From: Amblyomma americanum
Taxonomy: Eukaryota > Arthropoda > Arachnida > Ixodida > Ixodidae
Direction of reading: 5' to 3'
Assembly: GCF_052857255.1 (NCBI RefSeq)
Contig: NW_027526668.1
Location: 1 to 64,000, forward strand
Length of the DNA: 64,000 bases
Shown here: in pieces, positions 22,474-34,600 of the stretch
Layout: each line of letters begins with the position of its first letter
How positions within the stretch are numbered: the first letter of the stretch is position 1
Program-made: the position numbers and the translations under genes
Notes under the pieces: model-generated
Told to the model about the DNA's origin: nothing
Databases searched by the model: none
The model's input: the letters and a program-made list of their open reading frames with translations, nothing else

Positions 22474-25400
22474 TCCCGTTGTTTTGAGCCGGAATACATG
22501 TTTTCGCGCAGTTCTGAGAGAAAAAGTTTTCACCTTTCTTTCGTATACTCTTCGAAGACTTGTAAAATTGATGCTCGTGAAACTTGCTAGTTTCAACCTA
22601 AAACGATGTATCCCGTTGTTTTCAGCCAGAAAACAAGTTTTCGCACAGTTCTGAGAGAAAAAGTTTTATCTTTCTCTCGTATACTCTTCGAAGACTTGTA
22701 AAATCGATGCTCGTGAATCTTGCTAGTTTCGATCTAAAACGATGTATCCCGTTGTTTTGAGCCGGAATACAAGTTTTCGCACAGTTCTGAGAGAAAAAGT
22801 TTTACCTTTCTCTCGTATACTCTTCGAAGACTTGTAAAATCGATGCTCGTGAATCTTGCTAGTTTCGATCTAAAACGATGTATCCCGTTGTTTTGAGCCG
22901 GAATACAAGTTTTCGCACAGTTTTGAGAGAAAAAGTTTCATCTTTCTCTCGTATACTCTTCGAAGACTTGTAAAATCGATGCTCGTGAATCTTGCTAGTT
23001 TCGATCTAAAGCGATGTATCCCGTTGTTTTGAGCCGGAATACAAGTTTTCGCACAGTTCTGAGAGAAAACGTTTTATCTTTCTCTCGTATACTCTTCGAA
23101 GACTTGTAAAATCGATGCTCGTGAATCTTGCTAGTTTCGATCTAAAACGTTGTATCCCGTTGTTTTGAGCCGGAATACAAGTTTTCGCACAGTTCTGAGA
23201 GAAAAAGTTTACACCGTTCTCTCGTGTACTCTTCGAGGACTTGTAAAATCGATGCTCGTGAATCTTGCTAGTTTCGATCTAAAACGATGTATCCCGTTGT
23301 TTTGAGCCGGAATACAACTTTTCGCGCAGTTCTGAGAGAAAAAGTTTACACCTTTCTCTCGTCTACTCTTCGACGACTTGTAAAATCGATGCTCGTGAAT
23401 CTTGCTACTTTCGACCTAAAACGATGTATCCCGTTGTTTTGAGCCGGAATACAAGTTTTCGCACAGTTCTGAGAGAAAAAGTTTGCACCATTCTCTCGTC
23501 TACTCTTCGACGACTTGTAAAATCGATGCTCGTGAATCTTGCTAGTTTCGAACTAAAATGGTGTATCCCGTTGTTTTGAGCCGGAATACATGTTTTCGCG
23601 CAGTTCTGAGAGAAAAAGTTTTATCTTTCTCTCGTATACTCTTCGAAGACTTGTAAAATCGATGCTCGTGAATCTTGCTAGTTTCGATCTAAAACGATGT
23701 ATCCCGTTGTTTTGAGCCGGAATACAAGTTTTCGCACAGTTCTGAGAGAAAAAGTTTTATCTTTCTCTCGTATACTCTTCGAAGACTTGTAAAATCGATG
23801 CTCGTGAATCTTGCTAGTTTCGATCTAAAACGATGTATCCCGTTGTTTTAAGCCGGAATACAAGTTTTCGCACACTTCTGAGAGAAAAAGTTTACACCGT
23901 TCTCTCGTATACTCTTCGAAGACTTGTAAAATCGATGCTCGTGAATCTTGCTAGTTTCGATCTAAAACGATGTATCCCGTTGTTTTGAGTCGGAATACAA
24001 GTTTTCGCACAGTTCTGAGAGAAAAAGTTTTATCTTTCTCTCGTATACTCTTCGAAGATTTGTAAAATCGATGCTCGTGAATCTTGCTAGTTTCGATCTA
24101 AAACGATGTATCCCGTTGTTTTGAGCCGGAATACAAGTTTTCGCACAGTTCTGAGAGAAAACGTTTACACCGTTCTCTCGTGTACTCTCGAGGACTTGTA
24201 AAATCGATGCTCGTGAATCTTGCTAGTTTTGATCTAAAACGATGTATCCCATTGTTTTGAGCCGGAATACAAGTTTTCGCACAGTTCTGAGAGAAATAGT
24301 TTTATCTTTCTCTCGTATACTCTTCGAAGACTTGTAAAATCGATGCTCGTGAATCTTGCTAGTTTCGATCTAAAACGATGTATCCCGTTGTTTTGAGCCG
24401 GAATACCAGTTTTCGCACAGTTCTGAGAGAAAAAGTTTTATCTTTCTCTCGTATACTCTTCGAAGACTTGTAAAATCGATGCTCGTGAATCTTGCTAGTT
24501 TCGATCTAAAACGATGTATCCCGTTGTTTTGAGCCGGAATACAAGTTTTCGCACAGTTCTGAGAGAAAAAGTTTTATCTTTCTCTCGTATACTCTTCGAA
24601 GATTTGTAAAATTGATGCTCGTGAATCTTGCTAGTTTCGATCTAAAACGATGTATCCCGTTGTTTTGAGCCGGAATACAAGTTTTCGCACAGTTCTGAGA
24701 GAAAAAGTTTTATCTTTCTCTCGTATACTCTTCGAAGACTTGTAAAATCGATGCTCGTGAATCTTGCTAGTTTCGACCTAAAACGATGTATCCCGTTGTT
24801 TTGAGCCGGAATACAAGTTTTCGCACAGTTCTGAGAGAAAACGTTTGCACCATTTTCTCGTCTACTCTTCGACGACTTGTAAAATCGATGCTCGTGAATC
24901 TTGCTAGTTTCGAACTAAAATGATGTATCCCGTTGTTTTGAGCCGGAATACATGTTTTCGCGCAGTTCTGAGAGAAAAAGTTTACACCTTTCTTTCGTAT
25001 ACTCTTCGAAGACTTGTAAAATCGATGCTCGTGAATCTTGCTAGTTTCGATCTAAAACGATGTATCCCGTTGTTTTGAGCCGGAATACAAGTTTTCGCAC
25101 AGTTCTGAGAGAAAAAGTTTACACCGTTCTCTCATGTACTCTTCGAGGTCTTGTAAAATCGATGCTCGTGAATCTTGCTAGTTTCGATCTAAAACGATGT
25201 ATCCCGTTGTTTTGAGCCGGAATACAAGTTTTCGCACAGTTCTGAGAGAAAAAGTTTTATCTTTCTCTCGTATACTCTTCGAAGACTTGTAAAATCGATG
25301 CTCGTGAATCTTGCTAGTTTCGATCTAAAACGATGTATCCCGTTGTTTTGAGCCGGAATACAAGTTTTCTCACAGTTCTGAGAGAAAAAGTTTTATCTTT

Positions 25401-28400
25401 TTCTCGTATACTCTTCGAGGACTTGTAAAATCGATGCTCGTGAATCTTGCTAGTTTCGATCTAAAACGATGTATCCAGTTGTTTTGAGCCGGAATACAAG
25501 TTTTCGCACAGTTCTGAGAGAAAAAGTTTTATCTTTCTCTCGTATACTCTTTGAAGACTTGTAAAATCGATGCTCGTGAATCTTGCTAGTTTCGATCTAA
25601 AACAATGTATCCCGTTGTTTTGAGCCGGAATACAAGTTTTCGCACAGTTCTGAGAGAAAAAGTTTACACCGTTCTCTCGTGTACTCTTCGAGGTCTTGTA
25701 AAATCGATGCTCGTGAATCTTGCTAGTTTCGATCTAAAACGATGTATCCCGTTGTTTTGAGCCGGAATACAAGTTTTCGCACAGTTCTGAGAGAAAAAGT
25801 TTTATCTTTCTCTCGTATACTCTTCGAAGACTTGTAAAATCGATGCTCGTGAATCTTGCTAGTTTCGATCTAAAACGATGTATCCCGTTGTTTTGAGCCG
25901 GAATACAAGTTTTCGCACAGTTCTGAGAGAAAAAGTTTTATCTTTCTCTCGTATACTCTTCGAAGACTTGTAAAATCGATGCTCGTGAATCTTGCTAGTT
26001 TCGATCAAAACGATGTATCCCGTTGTTTTGAGCCGGAATACAAGTTTTCGCACAGTTCTGAGAGAAAAAGTTTTATCTTTCTCTCGTATACTCTTCGAGG
26101 ACTTGTAAAATCGATGCTCGTGAATCTTGCTAGTTTCGATCTAAAACGATGTATCCCGTTGTTTTGAGCCGGAATACAAGTTTTCGCACAGTTCTGAGAG
26201 AAAAAGTTTCATCTTTCTCTCGTATACTCTTCGAAGACTTGTAAAATCGATGCTCGTGAATCTTGCTAGTTTCGATCTAAAACGATGTATCCCGTTGTTT
26301 TGAGCCGGAATACAACTTTTCGCACAGTTCTGAGAGAAAAAGTTTGCACCATTCTCTCGTCTACTCTTCGACGACTTGTAAAATCGATGCACGTGAATCT
26401 TGCTAGTTTCGAACTAAAATGGTGTATCCCGTTGTTTTGAGCCGGAATACATGTTTTCGCGCAGTTCTGAGAGAAAAAGTTTACACCTTTCTTTCGTATA
26501 CTCTTCGAAGACTTGTAAAATCGATGCTCGTGAATCTTGCTAGTTTCGATCTAAAACGATGTATCCAGTTGTTTTGAGCCGGAATACAAGTTTTCGCACA
26601 GTTCTGAGAGAAAAAGTTTTATCTTTCTCTCGTATACTCTTTGAAGACTTGTAAAATCGATGCTCGTGAATCTTGCTAGTTTCGATCTAAAACAATGTAT
26701 CCCGTTGTTTTGAGCCGGAATGCAAGTTTTCGCACAGTTCTGAGAGAAAAAGTTTTATCTTTCTCTCGTATACTCTTCGAAGACTTGTAAAATCGATGCT
26801 CGTGAATCTTGCTAGTTTCGATCTAAAACGATGTATGCCGTTGTTTTGAGCCGGAATACAAGTTTTCGCACAGTTCTAAGAGAAAAAGTTTTATCTTTCT
26901 CTCGTATACTCTTCGAAGACTTGTAAAATCGATGCTCGTGAATCTTGCTAGTTTCGATCTAAAACGATGTATCCCGTTGTTTTGAGCCGGAATACAAGTT
27001 TTCGCACAGTTCTGAGAGAAAAAGTTTACACCGTTCTCTCGTGTACTCTTCGAGGACTTGTAAAATCGATGCTCGTGAATCTTGCTAGTTTTGATCTAAA
27101 ACGATGTATCCCGTTGTTTTGAGCCGGAATACAAGTTTTCGCACTGTTCTGAGAGAAAAAATTTTATCTTTCTCTCGTATACTCTTCGAAGACTTGTAAA
27201 ATCGATGCTCGTGAATCTTGCTAGTTTCGATCTAAAACGATGTATCCCGTTGTTTTGAGCCGGAATACAAGTTTTCGCACAGTTCTGAGAGAAAAAGTTT
27301 ACACCGTTCTCTCGTGTACTCTTCGAGGTCTTGTAAAATCGATGCTCGTGAATCTTGCTAGTTTTGATCTAATACGATGTATCCCGTTGTTTTGAGCCGG
27401 AATACAAGTTTTCGCACAGTTCTGAGAAAAAAAGTTTTATCTTTCTCTCGTATACTCTTCGAAGACTTGTAAAATCGATGCTCGTGAATCTTGCTAGTTT
27501 CGATCTAAAACGATGTATCCCGTTGTTTTGAGCCGGAATACAAGTTTTCGCACAGTTCTGAGAGAAAAAGTTTTATCTTTCTCTCGTATACTCTTCGAAG
27601 ACTTGTAAAATCGATGCTCGTGAATCTTGCTAGTTTCGATCTAAAACGATGTATCCCGTTGTTTTGAGCCGGAATACAAGTGTTCGCACAGTTCTGAGAG
27701 AAAAAGTTTTATCTTTCTCTCGTATACTCTTCGAAGACTTGTAAAATCGATGCTCGTGAATCTTGCTAGTTTCGATCTAAAACGATGTATCCCGTTGTTT
27801 TGAGCCGGAATACAAGTTTTCGCACAGTTCTGAGAGAAAAAGTTTTATCTTTCTCTCGTATACTCTTCGAAGACTTGTAAAATCGATGCTCGTGAATCTT
27901 GCTAGTTTCGATCTAAAACGATGTATCCCGTTGTTTTGAGCCGGAATACAAGTTTTCGCACAGTTCTGAGAGAAAAAGTTTTATCTTTCTCTCGTATACT
28001 CTTCGAAGACTTGTAAAATCGATGCTCGTGAATCTTGCTAGTTTCGATCTAAAACAATGTATCCCGTTGTTTTGAGCCGGAATACAAGTTTTCGCACAGT
28101 TCTGAGAGAAAAAGTTTACACCGCTCTCTCGTGTACTCTTCGAGGACTTGTAAAATCGATGCTCGTGAATCTTGCTAGTTTCGATCTAAAACGATGTATC
28201 CCTTTGTTTTGACCCGGAATACAAGTTTTCGCACAGTTCTGAGAGAAAAAGTTTTATCTTTCTCTCGTATACTCTTCGAAGACTTGTAAAATCGATGCTC
28301 GTGAATCTTGCTAGTTTCGATCTAAAACGATGTATCCCGTTGTTTTGAGCCGGAATACAAGTTTTCGCACAGTTCTGAGAGAAAAAGTTTTATCTTTCTC

Positions 28401-28650
28401 TCGTATACTCTTCGAAGACTTGTAAAATCGATGCTCGTGAATCTTGCTAGTTTCGATCTAAAACGATGTATCCCGTTGTTTTGAGCCGGAATACAAGTTT
28501 TCGCACAGTTCTGAGAGAAAAAGATTTATCTTTCTCTCGTATACTCTTCGAAGACTTGTAAAATCGATGCTCGTGAATCTTGCTAGTTTCGATCTAAAAC
28601 GATGTATCCCGTTGTTTTGAGCCGGAATACAAGTTTTCGCACAGTTCTGA
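22474..28650 (+). repeat. Satellite array, mixed A/B/D/E domain
   Basis: About 45 monomers with little regular order. E monomers are at 22474 and in related form near 24950 and 26450. D ends with GAACTAAAATGGTG lie near 23546 and 26406. A C monomer is near 23320. Long runs of class A occupy about 27.4-28.1 kb and 28.2-28.6 kb. Chimeric monomers occur: TTTACACCG with CGAAGAC near 23900, and GTATACTC with CGAGGAC near 25405 and 26090. A CATGTAC B monomer at about 25133 is an isolated cassette fragment. Nothing but satellite is present. Confidence 0.88.
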
Positions 28651-31600
28651 GAGGAAAAGTTTTATCTTTCTCTCGTATACTCTTCGAAGACTTGTAAAAT
28701 CGATGCTCGTGAATCTTGCTAGTTTCGATCTAAAACGATGTATCCCGTTGTTTTGAGCCGGAATACAAGTTTTCGCACAGTTCTGAGAGAAAAAGTTTTA
28801 TCTTTCTCTCGTATACTCTTCGAAGACTTGTAAAATCGATGCTCGTGAATCTTGCTAGTTTCGATCTAAAACGACGTATCCCGTTGTTTTGAGCCGGAAT
28901 ACAAGTTTTCGCACAGTTCTGAGAGAAAAAGTTTACACCGTTCTCTCATGTACTCTTCGAGGACTTGTAAAATCGATGCTCGTGAATCTTGCTAGTTTCG
29001 ATCTAAAACGATGTATCCCGTTGTTTTGAGCCGGAATACAAGTTTTCGCACAGTTCTGAGAGAAAAAGTTTTATCTTTCTCTCGTACACTCTTCGAAGAC
29101 TTGTAAAATCGATGCTCGTGAATCTTGCTAGTTTCGATCTAAAACGATGTATCCCGTTGTTTTGAGCCGGAATACAAGTTTTCGCACAGTTCTGAGAGAA
29201 AAAGTTTTATCTTTCTCTCGTATACTCTTCGAAGACTTGTAAAATCGATGCTCGTGAATCTTGCTAGTTTCGATCTAAAACGATGTATCCCGTTGTTTTG
29301 AGCCGGAATACAAGTTTTCGCACAGTTCTGAGAGAAAAAGTTTACACCGTTCTCTCGTGTACTCTTCGAGGACTAGTAAAATCGATGCTCGTGAATCTTG
29401 CTAGTTTCGATCTAAAACGATGTATCCCGTTGTTTTGAGCCGGAATACAAGTTTTCGCACAGTTCTGAGAGAAAAAGTTTTATCTTTCTCTCGTATACTC
29501 TTCGAAGACTTGTAAAATCGATGCTCGTGAATCTTGCTAGTTTCGATCTAAAACGATGTATCCCGTTGTTTTGAGCCGGAATACAAGTTTTCGCACAGTT
29601 CTGAGAGAAAAAGTTTTATCTTTCTCTCGTATACTCTTCGAAGACTTGTAAAATCGATGCTCGTGAATCTTGCTAGTTTTGATCTAAAACGATGTATCCC
29701 GTTGTTTTGAGCCGGAATACAAGTTTTCGCACAGTTCTGAGAGAAAAAGTTTACACCGTTCTCTCGTGTACTCTTCGAGGACTTGTAAAATCGATGGTCG
29801 TGAATATTGCTAGTTTCGATCTAAAACGATGTATCCCGTTGTTTTGAGCCGGAATACAAGTTTTCGCACAGTTCTGAGAGAAAAAGTTTTATCTTTCTCT
29901 CGTATACTCTTCGAAGACTTGTAAAATCGATGCTCGTGAATCTTGCTAGTTTCGATCTAAAACGATGTATCCCGTTGTTTTGAGCCGGAATACAAGTTTT
30001 CGCATAGTTCTGAGAGAAAAAGTTTTATCTTTCTCTCGTATACTCTTCGAAGACTTGTAAAATCGATGCTCGTGAATCTTGCTAGTTTCGATCTAAAACG
30101 ATGTATCCCGTTGTTTTGAGCCGGAATACAAGTTTTCGCACAGTTCTGAGAGAAAAAGTTTACACCGTTCTCTCGTGTACTCTTCGAAGACTTGTAAAAT
30201 CGATGCTCGTGAATCTTGCTAGTTTCGATCTAAAACGATGTATCCCGTTGTTTTGAGCCGGAATACAAGTTTTCGCACAGTTCTGAGAGAAAAAGTTTTA
30301 TCTTTCTCTCGTATACTCTTCGAAGACTTGTAAAATCGATGCTCGTGAATCTTGCTAGTTTCGATCTAAAACGATGTATCCCGTTGTTTTGAGCCGGAAT
30401 ACAAGTTTTCGCACAGTTCCGAGAGAAAAAGTTTTATCTTTCTCTCGTATACTCTTCGAAGACTTGTAAAATCGATGCTCGTGAATCTTGCTAGTTTCGA
30501 TCTAAAACGATGTATCCCGTTGTTTTGAGCCGGAATACAAGTTTTCGCACAGTTCTGAGAGAAAAAGTTTACACCGTTCTCTCGTGTACTCTTCGAGGAC
30601 TTGTAAAATCGATGGTCGTGAATATTGCTAGTTTCGATCTAAAACGATGTATCCCGTTGTTTTGAGCCGGAATACAAGTTTTCGCACAGTTCTGAGAGAA
30701 AAAGTTTTATCTTTCTCTCGTATACTCTTCGAAGACTTGTAAAATCGATGCTCGTGAATCTTGCTAGTTTCGATCTAAAACGATGTATCCCGTTGTTTTG
30801 AGCCGGAATACAAGTTTTCGCATAGTTCTGAGAGAAAAAGTTTTATCTTTCTCTCGTATACTCTTCGAAGACTTGTAAAATCGATGCTCGTGAATCTTGC
30901 TAGTTTCGATCTAAAACGATGTATCCCGTTGTTTTGAGCCGGAATACAAGTTTTCGCACAGTTCTGAGAGAAAAAGTTTACACCGTTCTCTCGTGTACTC
31001 TTCGAAGACTTGTAAAATCGATGCTCGTGAATCTTGCTAGTTTCGATCTAAAACGATGTATCCCGTTGTTTTGAGCCGGAATACAAGTTTTCGCACAGTT
31101 CTGAGAGGAAAAGTTTTATCTTTCTCTCGTATACTCTTCGAAGACTTGTAAAATCGATGCTCGTGAATCTTGCTAGTTTCGATCTAAAACGATGTATCCC
31201 GTTGTTTTGAGCCGGAATACAAGTTTTCGCACAGTTCTGAGAGAAAAAGTTTTATCTTTCTCTCGTATACTCTTCGAAGACTTGTAAAATCGATGCTCGT
31301 GAATCTTGCTAGTTTCGATCTAAAATGACGTATCCCGTTGTTTTGAGCCGGAATACAAGTTTTCGCACAGTTCTGAGAGAAAAAGTTTACACCGTTCTCT
31401 CATGTACTCTTCGAGGACTTGTAAAATCGATGCTCGTGAATCTTGCTAGTTTCGATCTAAAACGATGTATCCCGTTGTTTTGAGCCGGAATACAAGTTTT
31501 CGCACAGTTCTGAGAGAAAAAGTTTTATCTTTCTCTCGTACACTCTTCGAAGACTTGTAAAATCGATGCTCGTGAATCTTGCTAGTTTCGATCTAAAACG

Positions 31601-34600
31601 ATGTATCCCGTTGTTTTGAGCCGGAATACAAGTTTTCGCACTGTTCTGAGAGAAAAAGTTTTATCTTTCTCTCGTATACTCTTCGAAGACTTGTAAAATT
31701 GATGCTCGTGAATCTTGCTAGTTTCGATCTAAAACGATGTATCCCGTTGTTTTGAGCCGGAATACAAGTTTTCGCACAGTTCTGAGAGAAAAAGTTTACA
31801 CCGTTCTCTCGTGTACTCTTCGAGGACTTGTAAAATCGATGCTCGTGAATCTTGCTAGTTTCGATCTAAAACGATGTATCCCGTTGTTTTGAGCCGGAAT
31901 ACAAGTTTTCGCACAGTTCTGAGAGAAAAAGTTTTATCTTTCTCTCGTATACTCTTTGAAGACTTGTAAAATCAATGCTCGTGAATCTTGCTAGTTTCAA
32001 TCTAAAACGATGTATCCCGTTGTTTTGAGCCGGAATACAAGTTTTCGCACAGTTCTGAGAGAAAAAGGTTTATCTTTCTCTCGTATACTCTTCGAAGACT
32101 TGTAAAATCGATGCTCGTGAATCTTGCATCTTGCTAGTTTCGATCTAAAACGATGTATCCCGTTGTTTTGAGCCGGAATACAAGTTTTCGCACAGTTCTG
32201 AGAGAAAAAGTTTTATCTTTCTCTCGTATACTCTTCGAAGACTTGTAAAATCGATGCTCGTGAATCTTGCAGGTTTCGATCTAAAACGATGTATCCCGTT
32301 GTTTTGAGCCGGAATACAAGTTTTCGCACAGTTCTGAGAGAAAAAGTTTTATCTTTCTCTCGTATACTCTTCGAAGACTTGTAAAATCGATGCTCGTGAA
32401 TCTTGCTAGTTTCGATCTAAAACGATGTATCCCGTTGTTTTGAGCCGGAATACAAGTTTTCGCACAGTTCTGAGAGAAAAAGTTTTATCTTTCTCTCGTA
32501 TACTCTTCGAAGACTTGTAAAATCGATGCTCTTGAATCTTGCTAGTTTCGATCTAAAACGATGTATCCCGTTTTTTTGAGCCGGAATACAAGTTTTCGCA
32601 CAGTTCTGAGAGAAAAAGTTTTATCTTTCTCTCGTATACTCTTCGAAGACTTGTAAAATCGATGCTCGTGAATCTTGCTAGTTTTGATCTAAAACGATGT
32701 ATCCCGTTGTTTTGAGCCGGAATACAAGTTTTCGCACAGTTCTGAGAGAAAAAGTTTTATCTTTCTCTCGTATACTCTTCGAAGACTTGTAAAATCGATG
32801 CTCGTGAATCTTGCAGGTTTCGATCTAAAACGATGTATCCCGTTGTTTTGAGCCGGAATACAAGTTTTCGCACAGTTCTGAGAGAAAAAGTTTTATCTTT
32901 CTCTCGTATACTCTTCGAAGACTTGTAAAATCGATGCTCGTGAATCTTGCTAGTTTCGATCTAAAACGATGTATCCCGTTGTTTTGAGCCGGAATACAAG
33001 TTTTCGCACAGTTCTGAGAGAAAAAGTTTTATCTTTCTCTCGTATACTCTTCGAAGACTTGTAAAATCGATGCTCGTGAATCTTGCTAGTTTCGATCTAA
33101 AACGACGTATCCCGTTGTTTTGAGCCGGAATACAAGTTTTCGCACAGTTCTGAGAGAAAAAGTTTACACCGTTCTCTCATGTACTCTTCGAGGACTTGTA
33201 AAATCGATGCTCGTGAATCTTGCTAGTTTCGATCTAAAACGATGTATCCCGTTGTTTTGAGCCGGAATACAAGTTTTCGCACAGTTCTGAGAGAAAAAGT
33301 TTTATCTTTCTCTCGTACACTCTTCGAAGACTTGTAAAATCGATGCTCGTGAATCTTGCTAGTTTCGATCTAAAACGATGTATCCCGTTGTTTTGAGCCG
33401 GAATACAAGTTTTCGCACAGTTCTGAGAGAAAAAGTTTTATCTTTCTCTCGTATACTCTTCGAAGACTTGTAAAATCGATGCTCGTGAATCTTGCTAGTT
33501 TCGATCTAAAACGATGTATCCCGTTGTTTTGAGCCGGAATACAAGTTTTCGCACAGTTCTGAGAGAAAAAGTTTACACCGTTCTCTCGTGTACTCTTCGA
33601 GGACTAGTAAAATCGATGCTCGTGAATCTTGCTAGTTTCGATCTAAAACGATGTATCCCGTTGTTTTGAGCCGGAATACAAGTTTTCGCACAGTTCTGAG
33701 AGAAAAAGTTTTATCTTTCTCTCGTATACTCTTCGAAGACTTGTAAAATCGATGCTCGTGAATCTTGCTAGTTTCGATCTAAAACGATGTATCCCGTTGT
33801 TTTGAGCCGGAATACAAGTTTTCGCACAGTTCTGAGAGAAAAAGTTTACACCGTTCTCTCGTGTACTCTTCGAGGACTTGTAAAATCGATGGTCGTGAAT
33901 ATTGCTAGTTTCGATCTAAAACGATGTATCCCGTTGTTTTGAGCCGGAATACAAGTTTTCGCACAGTTCTGAGAGAAAAAGTTTTATCTTTCTCTCGTAT
34001 ACTCTTCGAAGACTTGTAAAATCGATGCTCGTGAATCTTGCTAGTTTCGATCTAAAACGATGTATCCCGTTGTTTTGAGCCGGAATACAAGTTTTCGCAT
34101 AGTTCTGAGAGAAAAAGTTTTATCTTTCTCTCGTATACTCTTCGAAGACTTGTAAAATCGATGCTCGTGAATCTTGCTAGTTTCGATCTAAAACGATGTA
34201 TCCCGTTGTTTTGAGCCGGAATACAAGTTTTCGCACAGTTCTGAGAGAAAAAGTTTACACCGTTCTCTCGTGTACTCTTCGAAGACTTGTAAAATCGATG
34301 CTCGTGAATCTTGCTAGTTTCGATCTAAAACGATGTATCCCGTTGTTTTGAGCCGGAATACATGTTTTCGCACAGTTCTGAGAGGAAAAGTTTTATCTTT
34401 CTCTCGTATACTCTTCGAAGACTTGTAAAATCGATGCTCGTGAATCTTGCTAGTTTCGATCTAAAACGATGTATCCCGTTGTTTTGAGCCGGAATACAAG
34501 TTTTCGCACAGTTCTGAGAGAAAAAGTTTTATCTTTCTCTCGTATACTCTTCGAAGACTTGTAAAATCGATGCTCGTGAATCTTGCTAGTTTCGATCTAA

